Origin: Nocardioides allogilvus
GTDB taxonomy: Bacteria > Actinomycetota > Actinomycetes > Propionibacteriales > Nocardioidaceae
Direction of reading: 5' to 3'
Length of the DNA stretch: 64,000 nucleotides
Assembly (NCBI RefSeq): GCF_003047285.1
Contig: NZ_PZYX01000001.1
Location: 310,001-374,000, forward strand
Below are positions 36,608-44,201 of this stretch, one piece after another. A program made the position numbers and the translations under genes. The notes beneath the pieces were generated by a model. It was given only the letters and a program-made list of their open reading frames with translations, was not told where the DNA came from and did no database searches. Numbering within the stretch: position 1 is the first letter of the stretch; every line of letters starts with the position of its first letter.

Positions 36608-37495
36608 TCAGGACTCGCAGGGGTCGAGCTCCGGGAAGTCCGGGGTCTCGACGCCGGAGGCACCGAGGTTGGCCTCGAAGGCCTCGGCCCACGTGCCGTC
36701 CTCGTTGGCTGCCTCGAGCGTGTCGTTGATCCACTGGCACATCTCCGGGTAGTCCTGCGAGTAGCCGACGCCGATGCGCTCCTCGGAGAACGGCTCGCCG
36801 ACGACCTTCAGGGCGCCCTCGTTCTGCGCGGCGTAGCCGGCGAGGATCGTGCCGTCCGTCGTCATCGCCTCGACCGTGCCGTCGAGCACCTTGTCGACGC
36901 ACTGGCTGTAGGTGTCGAAGCCGACCGGCTTCATGCCCTGGGCCTTGGCGTTGTCGAGCGACGTCGAGCCGGTGACGGAGCAGACTTCCTTGCCCTGCAG
37001 GTCCTCGGGGCCGGCGGCCTCGGAGTCCTCGGGCACCAGCAGCTGCTGGCCGGTGAGCATGTAGGGGCCGGCCTGACCGACGACCTGCCGACGCTCGTCG
37101 GTGATCGAGTAGGACGCGAGGACGAGGTCCACCTTGCCGTCCACCAGGAAGGGCTCGCGGTTGTCGGAGATCGTCTCGACGTACTGCACCTTGGACGTGT
37201 CCTCCGGGTCGATGCCCAGCGAGGCCACGAGGATCTTGGCGATGTCGACGTCGAAGCCGGTCGGCATGTCGGAGCCGGTCTCGTTGAACCCGAGGCCGGG
37301 CTGGTCGTACTTCACGCCGACGTTGATGGTGCCGGCCTCGGCGAGCTCGGCCATGCGCGTGCCCGCCTCGAAGCTGGCGTCCTCCGACGCCTCGACCTCC
37401 ACGCCCTCGTTGTCGGTGCCCGCGTCACCGCACGCGGCGAGCGAGAGGGCCAGTCCAGCGACCGCGATCGCGGCCTTGGTTCGGATGAATCGCAT
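36608..37495 (-). CDS. gluB: Glutamate-type ABC transporter solute-binding lipoprotein
   Basis: A 295-residue periplasmic-binding-type lipoprotein. The lipobox LAAC places the lipid-modified cysteine at residue 22, followed by an acidic linker. The binding domain shows DMPTGFDVDIAKILVASLGI and DGKVDLVLASYSITDERR, typical of polar amino acid receptors. It captures the ligand outside the membrane for GluC and GluD. It is the second gene of the unit and is followed by a strong hairpin. Confidence 0.9.
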   Translation of the reverse strand: MRFIRTKAAIAVAGLALSLAACGDAGTDNEGVEVEASEDASFEAGTRMAELAEAGTINVGVKYDQPGLGFNETGSDMPTGFDVDIAKILVASLGIDPEDTSKVQYVETISDNREPFLVDGKVDLVLASYSITDERRQVVGQAGPYMLTGQQLLVPEDSEAAGPEDLQGKEVCSVTGSTSLDNAKAQGMKPVGFDTYSQCVDKVLDGTVEAMTTDGTILAGYAAQNEGALKVVGEPFSEERIGVGYSQDYPEMCQWINDTLEAANEDGTWAEAFEANLGASGVETPDFPELDPCES

Positions 37496-37570
37496 CTGCT
37501 TCTCCCTTGATGTGGTGAACAGTTGAGGAGCCTTGGTGCCCCCTTGTGGGACGGCCCCGAGACCTGCTGG

Positions 37571-38347
37571 TCAGTGCTTGAGGATCTTGCCGAGGAAGTC
37601 CTTGGCGCGATCGGACGTGGGGTTGGTGAAGAACTGCTCGGGAGTGTTCTCCTCGACGATCGCGCCGTCGGCCATGAAGACGACCCGGTCGGCCGCCGTA
37701 CGCGCGAAGCCCATCTCGTGGGTGACGACGATCATCGTCATGCCGCGGTGGGCGAGGTCGACCATGACGTCGAGGACCTCCTTGATCATCTCCGGGTCGA
37801 GCGCGGAGGTGGGCTCGTCGAAGAGCATCACCTTCGGCTCCATGGCCAGCGCCCGGGCGATGGCCACCCGCTGCTGCTGCCCACCGGAGAGCTGGGCGGG
37901 GTACTTGTCGGCCTGGTGACCGACGCCGACCCGGTCGAGCAGCTCACGGGCCTTGGTCTCGGCCGCGGACTTGCTCAGTCCTCGCACCTTGATCGGGCCG
38001 AGGGTGACGTTCTCGAGGATCGTCTTGTGGGCGAAGAGGTTGAAGCTCTGGAAGACCATGCCGACCTCGGCACGGAGCTTGGCCAGCGCCTTGCCCTCCT
38101 GTGGAAGGGGCTGCCCGTCCAGGCTGATCGTGCCCGAGTCGATGGTCTCGAGGCGGTTGATGGCACGACACAGGGTCGACTTGCCCGACCCCGACGGGCC
38201 GATCACGACGACCACCTCGCCGCTGGTCACGGTGAGGTCGATGTCCTTGAGGGCGTGCAGCGATCCGAAGTGCTTCTGGACATCGGTGAGGACGACGAGC
38301 GGCTCACCTCGCCCGGCCGAACGGGGCTCGTGCTCCAACGCGGTCAT
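37571..38347 (-). CDS. gluA: Glutamate-type ABC transporter ATP-binding protein
   Basis: A 258-residue ATPase that powers uptake. Motifs are Walker [13 protein letters not shown], the Q-loop VFQSFNLF, signature [15 protein letters not shown], Walker [16 protein letters not shown] and the H-loop VVTHEM. It heads the gluABCD-like unit. TAGGTT on the minus strand (38354-38359) ends six bases before the ATG, indicating a leaderless transcript. Confidence 0.93.
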   Translation of the reverse strand: MTALEHEPRSAGRGEPLVVLTDVQKHFGSLHALKDIDLTVTSGEVVVVIGPSGSGKSTLCRAINRLETIDSGTISLDGQPLPQEGKALAKLRAEVGMVFQSFNLFAHKTILENVTLGPIKVRGLSKSAAETKARELLDRVGVGHQADKYPAQLSGGQQQRVAIARALAMEPKVMLFDEPTSALDPEMIKEVLDVMVDLAHRGMTMIVVTHEMGFARTAADRVVFMADGAIVEENTPEQFFTNPTSDRAKDFLGKILKH

Positions 38348-38515
38348 GCCCGCAACCTATAGGGATCAGTGTGTCCGGGGCCACACGCAGGGGTCCTCCA
38401 CGGCAAACGTGACCGGACCGTGTCCCGCCCGTTGAGTGCGTACGGCGGACCTGTTCCCCAGCGAGGTTCGCCGGTGCTTGAATCGGCACTATCGCCTCGA
38501 CCAGCGGAGGAAATG

Positions 38516-38680
38516 ATGAGCGACAGCAAGAACAGGCTCGGCATGCTCAAGGACATGGCCAAGGGTGCCAAGGACGACCCGAAGGGCGCGGCGATCTTCT
38601 TCAAGGACGTGGGCAAGATGGCGGCCAAGGAAGCGGCCGGCAAGGCCAAGGGCAAGGTGAAGAACCTCCGCGGCCACTGA
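38516..38680 (+). CDS. Small lysine-rich hypothetical protein
   Basis: A 54-residue basic protein, MSDSKNRLGMLKDMAKGAKD onward, rich in Lys, Ala and Gly with a helical pattern and no membrane segment. ATG 38516 is favoured over 38513 because GGAGG at 38506-38510 then has a five-base spacing. It stands alone between the gluA promoter and miaB. I recognise no family. The strong ribosome binding site supports a real gene. Confidence 0.65.
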   Translation: MSDSKNRLGMLKDMAKGAKDDPKGAAIFFKDVGKMAAKEAAGKAKGKVKNLRGH

Positions 38681-38733
38681 CCTCCGGCTGCGATTACGGC
38701 TGGCCCGCCGGGCCGCCGTAGGCTTGTGCGGCT

Positions 38734-40200
38734 ATGGCTCGCACCTATGAAGTCCGCACCTACGGGTGCCAGATGAACGTCCACGACTCCGAGCGCCTGA
38801 CCGGGCTGCTGGAGGACGCGGGCTACATCGCGACCCCGACGGGCGAGCAGGCCGACGTCGTCGTCTTCAACACCTGCGCGGTCCGCGAGAACGCGGACAA
38901 CAAGCTCTACGGCAACCTGTCCCACCTCGCGCCGGTCAAGGCGCGCAAGCCGGGCATGCAGATCGCCGTCGGTGGCTGCATGGCGCAGAAGGACCGCGAC
39001 ACGATCATCGACCGGGCGCCGTACGTCGATGTCGTCTTCGGCACGCACAACATCGGCTCCCTGCCCGCCCTGCTCGACCGCGCCCGCTCGCAGGAGGAGG
39101 CGCAGGTCGAGATCCTCGAGTCGCTGTCGGTCTTCCCCTCGACGTTGCCGACCAAGCGCGACTCGGCCTATGCCGCGTGGGTCTCCATCTCCGTCGGCTG
39201 CAACAACACCTGCACGTTCTGCATCGTGCCGGCACTGCGCGGCAAGGAGAAGGACCGCCGGCCGGGCGAGATCCTGGCCGAGATCGAGGCGCTGGTCGCC
39301 GAGGGCGTCACCGAGATCACCCTGCTCGGGCAGAACGTCAACGCCTACGGCGTGGAGTTCGGCGACCGCCAGGCCTTCTCCAAGCTGCTGCGCTCGTGCG
39401 GTGCGATCGAGGGCCTCGAGCGCGTGCGCTTCACCTCGCCCCACCCGGCCGAGTTCACCGACGACGTCATCGAGGCGATGGCCGAGACGCCCAACGTCAT
39501 GCACCAGCTGCACATGCCGCTGCAGTCGGGCTCCGACCGCATCCTCAAGGCGATGCGCCGGTCCTACCGCTCCTCGAAGTTCCTGGGCATCATCGAGCGC
39601 GTGCGCGCGGCCATGCCCGACGCGGCGATCACCACCGACATCATCGTCGGCTTCCCCGGCGAGACCGAGGAGGACTTCCTCGCGACGCTGGACGTCGTCC
39701 GGCAGGCGCGGTTCGCCAACGCCTTCACCTTCCAGTACTCACCTCGCCCCGGCACCCCCGCCGCCACCATGGAGTCCCAGGTCCCGCCGGAGGTCGTGAA
39801 GGACCGCTACCTGCGCCTCGTCGACGTCGTCAACCAGATCGCGTGGGAAGAGGGACTAGCGCTCGTCGGCCGCTCCGTCGAGCTGATGGTCTCCGAGGGC
39901 GAGGGCCGCAAGGACGCAGCCACCCTCCGGCTCTCCGGCCGCGGCCCGGACAACCGGCTCGTGCACTTCACCCCCGTGGGTGCCGAAGGCGTCCGGCCCG
40001 GCGACATGGTCGTCGTCGAGATCACCAAGGCCGCGCCGCACCACCTCGTCGCCGACGGTCCGGTTCTCTCCGTACGCCGCACGCCGGCCGGCGACGCCTG
40101 GGAGCGTCGCAACACCGAGCCCGCCCCGGCCGGCGTCGGTCTCGGCATGCCGAGCATCGGGGTGCCGGCTCCGCTGCCGCCGGCCACCGCCTGCGGCTGA
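38734..40200 (+). CDS. miaB: tRNA-2-methylthio-N6-dimethylallyladenosine synthase MiaB
   Basis: A 488-residue radical-SAM methylthiotransferase acting on i6A37 of tRNAs, after MiaA. The N-terminal UPF0004 domain has [11 protein letters not shown] and cysteines for an auxiliary cluster; the radical-SAM cysteines are Cys156, Cys160 and Cys163 in GCNNTCTFC; a TRAM domain ends at about residue 445, followed by a proline-rich tail. TAGGCT lies nine bases upstream of the ATG. Its partner miaA lies 3 kb downstream, separated by accessory genes. Confidence 0.94.
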   Translation: MARTYEVRTYGCQMNVHDSERLTGLLEDAGYIATPTGEQADVVVFNTCAVRENADNKLYGNLSHLAPVKARKPGMQIAVGGCMAQKDRDTIIDRAPYVDVVFGTHNIGSLPALLDRARSQEEAQVEILESLSVFPSTLPTKRDSAYAAWVSISVGCNNTCTFCIVPALRGKEKDRRPGEILAEIEALVAEGVTEITLLGQNVNAYGVEFGDRQAFSKLLRSCGAIEGLERVRFTSPHPAEFTDDVIEAMAETPNVMHQLHMPLQSGSDRILKAMRRSYRSSKFLGIIERVRAAMPDAAITTDIIVGFPGETEEDFLATLDVVRQARFANAFTFQYSPRPGTPAATMESQVPPEVVKDRYLRLVDVVNQIAWEEGLALVGRSVELMVSEGEGRKDAATLRLSGRGPDNRLVHFTPVGAEGVRPGDMVVVEITKAAPHHLVADGPVLSVRRTPAGDAWERRNTEPAPAGVGLGMPSIGVPAPLPPATACG

Positions 40201-40206
40201 CGCTGC

Positions 40207-40257
40207 GAAGACAGCGGTATCGCGCAGCCACCCAGTGGCCGCAGGACACCGCTGTCC
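40207..40257. repeat. Inverted hairpin repeat, left copy
   Basis: About 50 bases beginning GAAGACAGCGGTATCGC, with ACAGCGGT (40211-40218) able to pair with ACCGCTGT (40248-40255). It matches the reverse complement of 41292-41343 at roughly 43 of 50 positions. It ends exactly where the stop codon of the AbiEi/DUF559 gene begins. Confidence 0.85.
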
Positions 40258-41229
40258 TCAGGGACAGTCGGGGCAGCGTTGGAGCGTGCCCGTCCAACCC
40301 CTCTTGGTCAGCACTGCAGCGACCCGTGCCGCTGTCGAGCACTGGTCGCCGTACACCTGCCGCCAGCCGAGCCGCAGGGTGATCTTCTCCTCGGCCACCG
40401 CGACGAGGTCGCGAGCCAGGTCCTGGTCGTGGGCCTGAGCCGTGCCGTGGGTGGCGCGACCGTCGAGCTCGACATAGACGCCGAACGGCTCGTAGACCAC
40501 GTCGCGGTAGACCTTGCCCCGGGAGGTCAGCTCGACCACCTGTCGAGCCGCCGTGGGGAGTTCGTGCGCTCGCTCGACCCGATGCAGGTAGCCGTGCTCG
40601 AGGACCGAGTGGGTGCCGTCGCGGATGTCCGTCAGCACCCCCGTCAGGAAGGCCCGACGAGGAATCCTCGACCGCGTCCGCAACGCGGCCAGGACACGAT
40701 CCGCGGTGGTGCGACGAGATGACACCGCATCCGTGAGGACGCCGACCGCGGCGAAGTCCGTCGGTGCCTCGGCCGCCACGTCGAGCAGTGCGTGCTCGAT
40801 CCGGACCGTAGGTGGTGATGCGTTGCGTCGTACCTTGGAATCGAAGTCGGCCAGCCTGTGCACGACCAGCCAGTCGACCGGCGACAGGATGCGACGGTCG
40901 CGGTCGATCGCCACATGGATGACCGACTCGTCGCGCAGCGTCTTGCCGGGGCCCTCGGATGCCCGCAGTGCCGAGTCGTGGCAGAGCGCCGAGTCGCCGG
41001 CGTACAGGGTGGCCGCCCACGCGCGCTGCAGCCAGGTGGGATCGCTGGTGTGGTTGAGGTGGACCCCGGGGAGCAACAGCACCCATGCGCGCCGGCGGAC
41101 CTGGCGGCGGATGTCGTGGTCAGCGAGCCCGGCCTCGAGGGCCTGCGCCCGCGAGATGACACCGTGCTGCAGCGACAGGACCCGCGCGACCTCGTCGGCA
41201 GGGCTCGATTCCTCGGCGTTGCTGCTCAT
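40258..41229 (-). CDS. AbiEi-like N-terminal domain fused to DUF559 endonuclease-like domain
   Basis: A 323-residue protein. Residues about 10-55 resemble the winged-helix N-terminus of AbiEi antitoxins (VISRAQALEAGLADHDIRR, then RRAWVLLLPGVH). The C-terminal 110 residues look like DUF559, a Vsr-like restriction-endonuclease fold, with candidate catalytic acids Glu211, Asp243 and Glu254 in VELDG. No AbiEii toxin gene is adjacent, so a type IV toxin-antitoxin pair is unlikely. The gene is bracketed by inverted hairpin repeats and sits inside the miaB-miaA region. ATG 41229 is preferred; upstream in-frame starts exist. Function unknown. Confidence 0.8.
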   Translation of the reverse strand: MSSNAEESSPADEVARVLSLQHGVISRAQALEAGLADHDIRRQVRRRAWVLLLPGVHLNHTSDPTWLQRAWAATLYAGDSALCHDSALRASEGPGKTLRDESVIHVAIDRDRRILSPVDWLVVHRLADFDSKVRRNASPPTVRIEHALLDVAAEAPTDFAAVGVLTDAVSSRRTTADRVLAALRTRSRIPRRAFLTGVLTDIRDGTHSVLEHGYLHRVERAHELPTAARQVVELTSRGKVYRDVVYEPFGVYVELDGRATHGTAQAHDQDLARDLVAVAEEKITLRLGWRQVYGDQCSTAARVAAVLTKRGWTGTLQRCPDCP

Positions 41230-41291
41230 CCATCCAGCGTGCTGGACCGGCGACATCCGCGCCAGCACCGGAACCGGGCCTGTGGACAACG

Positions 41292-41343
41292 AGACAGCGG
41301 TATCGCCCAGCCACTGGGTGACTGTGCGATACCGCTGTCTTCA
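41292..41343. repeat. Inverted hairpin repeat, right copy
   Basis: AGACAGCGGTATCGC (41292-41306) pairs perfectly with 41326-41340, a 15-base stem whose 19-base loop contains CCAG-CCA-CTGG. Read on the minus strand it begins GAAGACAGCGGTATCGC and matches the left copy at 40207-40257, so the two copies form an inverted pair around the AbiEi/DUF559 gene. Confidence 0.88.
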
Positions 41344-41362
41344 ACGTGTCAGGCCCGCCGGG

Positions 41363-41653
41363 TCAGGCGGGCGGTTCGACCGTCCCGTCCTCGGCCTCCT
41401 GGCCGGCTTCGGGGGTGTCCTCGGTGCCCGACTCCATGTCGTCGGCCTGACCATCGGGTGCCTGCGACTTGTCGTCGGCCTCGGTGATCTCCGGGGGCAT
41501 CACCTCGTCGACGGCCGGGTTGGCGGACGGGTCGAGGTCGCGCGCGAGGCCCTCGTCGTCGGTGTCGTCGGGCAGTGCGTCGGCGCCGCCGGGGTTGGGC
41601 TCCTTCTCCTCGATGATCGGATCGGGCTGCGGGCCGAGGTTGTCGTCATTCAT
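41363..41653 (-). CDS. Small acidic hypothetical protein
   Basis: A 96-residue, strongly acidic and probably disordered protein, starting MNDDNLGPQPDPIIEEKEPN and ending EAEDGTVEPPA, with no cysteine and no membrane segment. Its ATG overlaps the stop of the NUDIX gene by four bases, so the two are co-translated. GGAGAGG lies a short distance upstream. I recognise no assigned function. Confidence 0.75.
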   Translation of the reverse strand: MNDDNLGPQPDPIIEEKEPNPGGADALPDDTDDEGLARDLDPSANPAVDEVMPPEITEADDKSQAPDGQADDMESGTEDTPEAGQEAEDGTVEPPA

Positions 41654-42129
41654 CGTGGGGCCTCTCCGGTGGTGGGGAATCCATGGCTGAGATATTTTTG
41701 GTCGGTGCCCAGGTTGTCCAGGGCGTATGCCTCGTGCGGCACCATCGGCTGCGGCAGGTCGGCCAGCGAGCACCAGCGCAGCTCGCCGCACTTGTCGGGC
41801 TCCACGATCCTCGGCTCGCCGGCCCAAGCGCGAGCGGTGAAGAAGAAGTCGACGCGTTCGTCGATCGGCTCGCCGCCCTGGGTGCGCTGCATCGTGAACT
41901 CGAAGGCGAGCTCGACGTCGGTAATGCCCAGCTCCTCGGTGGCCTCGCGCTGCGCTGCGACGAACGCCGTCTCCCCGCGCTCCACGTGTCCGGCGGCGGC
42001 CGCGGCCCAGTGGCCGTCCATGTAGGTCGTCCCCTGGCGCAGCTGCAGCAGCACCTCGGCCGAACCGTCCTCGCCGTCGCGGAGGAGGTAGACGTAGGAC
42101 GCAGGCACCACCACGAAGCTGTCGGTCAC
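41650..42129 (-). CDS. NUDIX hydrolase
   Basis: A 159-residue nucleotide-diphosphate hydrolase. The NUDIX box spans about residues 47-69, GHVERGETAFVAAQREATEELGI broken by its usual spacing, with Gly, Glu, Arg-Glu and Glu-Glu-x-Gly in place. Substrates of this group range from damaged nucleotides to sugar nucleotides and cannot be predicted. It starts with GTG six bases after TAGGTT on the minus strand (42136-42141), so it is probably leaderless. It heads a two-gene unit with the acidic protein. Confidence 0.88.
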   Translation of the reverse strand: MTDSFVVVPASYVYLLRDGEDGSAEVLLQLRQGTTYMDGHWAAAAAGHVERGETAFVAAQREATEELGITDVELAFEFTMQRTQGGEPIDERVDFFFTARAWAGEPRIVEPDKCGELRWCSLADLPQPMVPHEAYALDNLGTDQKYLSHGFPTTGEAPR

Positions 42130-42169
42130 GCCGCCAACCTAACGGGCGCGACCGACAGCTCGATGACTG

Positions 42170-42838
42170 CTACGACCCGGCGATCGGCTCCGGTGCCTCG
42201 CCGGTCGCCGGGTTGGCCGGATCGGTGGGAATCGTCTGCGGCGCCGGCTCACCGGGCGTGGACGGCTCGACGGACGGCTCGACGGACGGCTCGGTCGGAG
42301 TCGAGGGATCGGTCGGGGCACCGGGCTCGCCCGGCTCGGTGGGGACGCCCGGCTGGACGGGCTCAGCCGGGGCGGTCGGCTCCGTCGGGATCGAGGGGTC
42401 CGTGGGATCCGTGGGCTCGGTCGGCGAGGTCGGCGACGTGGGCGAGCCGGGCTCAGCCGGCTCGGTCGTCTCGGTGGGGGTGCTCGGCTCGGTCTCCGGC
42501 TCGGTCGGGATCGAGGGATCGGTGGGCTCGGTCGGGACGCCCGGTTCGGTCGGGACGCCCGGCTCGGTCGGGACGGACGGGTCACCGGGTGTGGTCGGCG
42601 TGCCGGGCTCGGGCGGAGCCTGGGTATCGGCGGGCGCCTGGGGCTCGGCACCGATGTCGTCGTTCTGTCCGTCGAGTCCGTCGAGGGCGTCGCCGGCCTT
42701 GTCCACGCCGGACTGGATCTGCTCGGAGTACTTGCCGCCGGTCTTGTCGTCGACGAAGTCGCCGGCCCTGTCCAGTGCGCTGTCGATCTGATCGCCGTAC
42801 TTGTCGACGGCGTCGCCGAGTCCGCTGTTGGTGTCCAT
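42170..42838 (-). CDS. MT0933-like domain with long Pro/Thr/Glu repeat tail
   Basis: A 222-residue protein. The first 65 residues (LGDAVDKYGDQIDSALDRAG through GLDGQNDDI) resemble the MT0933/Rv0909 family, annotated as antitoxin-like, and are paralogous to the next gene. The remaining 155 residues are low-complexity repeats of the type PTEPGVPTEP, with many Pro, Thr, Glu, Ser and Gly. No signal peptide is present, so the tail is not obviously extracellular. ATG 42838 has GGGAG five bases upstream. No MT0933-type toxin is nearby. Confidence 0.78.
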   Translation of the reverse strand: MDTNSGLGDAVDKYGDQIDSALDRAGDFVDDKTGGKYSEQIQSGVDKAGDALDGLDGQNDDIGAEPQAPADTQAPPEPGTPTTPGDPSVPTEPGVPTEPGVPTEPTDPSIPTEPETEPSTPTETTEPAEPGSPTSPTSPTEPTDPTDPSIPTEPTAPAEPVQPGVPTEPGEPGAPTDPSTPTEPSVEPSVEPSTPGEPAPQTIPTDPANPATGEAPEPIAGS

Positions 42839-42912
42839 CACAACTCCCGAGAGTCATGGCCGGGGCTGTCCCGGCCCGCTTCCAGTCATGTCAGAACGGA
42901 CGCGCAAATGCA

Positions 42913-42948
42913 ACAGACCGTCCACCCCCTGGGGGATGGACGGTCTGT
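42913..42948. terminator. Terminator between the two MT0933-like genes
   Basis: ACAGACCGTCCA (42913-42924) pairs with 42937-42948, and inner CCCC/GGGG extend the stem. It lies after the short paralogue and before the long one, both on the minus strand, so they are probably transcribed separately. Confidence 0.8.
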
Positions 42949-42967
42949 CGAGGAGGTCGGGAAGGAC

Positions 42968-43171
42968 CTACTTGATGTCGTCGTTCTGGCCGTCGAGGGA
43001 GTCGAGGGCGTCGGCCGCCTTGTCGGTGCCGGCGTCGATCTTGTCCGAGAACTTGCCGCCCGTCTTGTCATCGACGAAGTCGCCGGCCTTGTCGAGACCG
43101 GCGGCGATCTTGTCGCCCTGGCCGTCCACCGCGTCCGTGAGCTTGGACTTCGCGTCGTCGAGGAATCCCAT
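42968..43171 (-). CDS. MT0933-like small antitoxin-family protein
   Basis: A 67-residue protein, MGFLDDAKSKLTDAVDGQGD onward, matching the MT0933/Rv0909 family in length and pattern. It is closely similar to the N-terminus of the neighbouring 222-residue protein: AGDFVDDKTGGK is shared exactly and both have LDGQNDDI. Although the family is labelled antitoxin, no toxin gene is adjacent, so a stand-alone role is possible. It may derive from a recent tandem duplication. Confidence 0.85.
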   Translation of the reverse strand: MGFLDDAKSKLTDAVDGQGDKIAAGLDKAGDFVDDKTGGKFSDKIDAGTDKAADALDSLDGQNDDIK

Positions 43172-43234
43172 GTGCGTCTCCGATGATTGATGCAGCCCCC
43201 GATGAGACCGCTCGCGTTTGGAACACTAGCCACC

Positions 43235-44185
43235 ATGCCCACCGACGCGTACCCCATCCCGATCGTGGCGATCGTCGGCTCGACGGCCTCGGGCAAGACC
43301 GGCCTGAGCCTCGACCTGGCCGCCCGGCTGGGGGGCGAGATCGTCAACACGGACGCGATGCAGCTCTACCGCGGCATGGATGTCGGTACGGCGAAGCTCC
43401 CGCCCTCGCAGCGGCGGGGGATCGAGCACCACCTGCTCGATCGCCTCGACGTGACCCAGACGGCGACCGTGCACGACTTCCAGGGGTGGGCCCGCGAGGC
43501 CATCGGCGACATCCGCGGCCGGGGTGCCACGCCAGTGCTGGTGGGCGGCAGCGCGCTCTACACGCGCGCCATCCTCGACCGGTTCGACTTCCCCGGCACG
43601 GACGAGTCGTTGCGCCGCGAGCTCGAGGAGGAGCTGGCCACCGTCGGCACCCAGGCGCTGCACCGGCGCCTCGCCGGCCTCGACGCGGAGGCCGCCGCGA
43701 AGATCGGTCCCGACAACGGCCGGCGCATCGTCCGCGCGCTCGAGGTCATCGCCCTCACCGGCCGCCCCTACTCCGCCAGCCTGCCGACCCCGACCTACGC
43801 CGACCCGCACAGCGTGCAGATCGGCGTCGACATCGACCGCCCCACCCTCGATGCCCGCATCGGGGAGCGCGTGCGCCAGATGTACGCCGATGGGCTGGTC
43901 GAGGAGGTCGAGCGACTCCTCGACCTCGGGCTCGAGCGGGGCCAGACCGCGCGCAGGGCGATCGGCTACCGCGAGGCGATCGCCTTCCTGCGCGGGGAGC
44001 TGAGCCATGAGGAGGCGATCGTGCAGACCCAGGCCGCGACGCGCAGGTTCGCCCGCCGCCAGGACGGCTGGTTCCGCAAGGACCCGCGCGTCGCGTGGGT
44101 GCGCTTCGACGACCCGGAACTCGTGGAGAAGGCGCTGGCAGCCCTCGACAGATCGACCGGCGCGGAGCAAGGTGGACGGACCTGA
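43235..44185 (+). CDS. miaA: tRNA dimethylallyltransferase MiaA
   Basis: A 316-residue enzyme adding a dimethylallyl group to A37 of tRNAs that read UNN codons, the step before MiaB. The P-loop is GSTASGKT (15-22), followed by VNTDAMQLYRGMDVGTAKL and AIGYREA. ATG 43235 gives the family N-terminus, and CACTAGCC lies just upstream in a short leader. A gamma-glutamyltransferase gene follows within 17 bases, where mycobacteria have dapF directly. Confidence 0.94.
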   Translation: MPTDAYPIPIVAIVGSTASGKTGLSLDLAARLGGEIVNTDAMQLYRGMDVGTAKLPPSQRRGIEHHLLDRLDVTQTATVHDFQGWAREAIGDIRGRGATPVLVGGSALYTRAILDRFDFPGTDESLRRELEEELATVGTQALHRRLAGLDAEAAAKIGPDNGRRIVRALEVIALTGRPYSASLPTPTYADPHSVQIGVDIDRPTLDARIGERVRQMYADGLVEEVERLLDLGLERGQTARRAIGYREAIAFLRGELSHEEAIVQTQAATRRFARRQDGWFRKDPRVAWVRFDDPELVEKALAALDRSTGAEQGGRT

Positions 44186-44201
44186 TCTCTCGGAGGTAGC
44201 C

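Noticed and set aside
40258..41229. A type IV (AbiE) toxin-antitoxin pair
   Set aside because: Only the AbiEi-like domain is found; no AbiEii nucleotidyltransferase is adjacent, and the C-terminus is a DUF559-like domain.
42170..43171. An MT0933 toxin-antitoxin operon
   Set aside because: Two antitoxin-family paralogues are present but no toxin gene; a terminator separates them.
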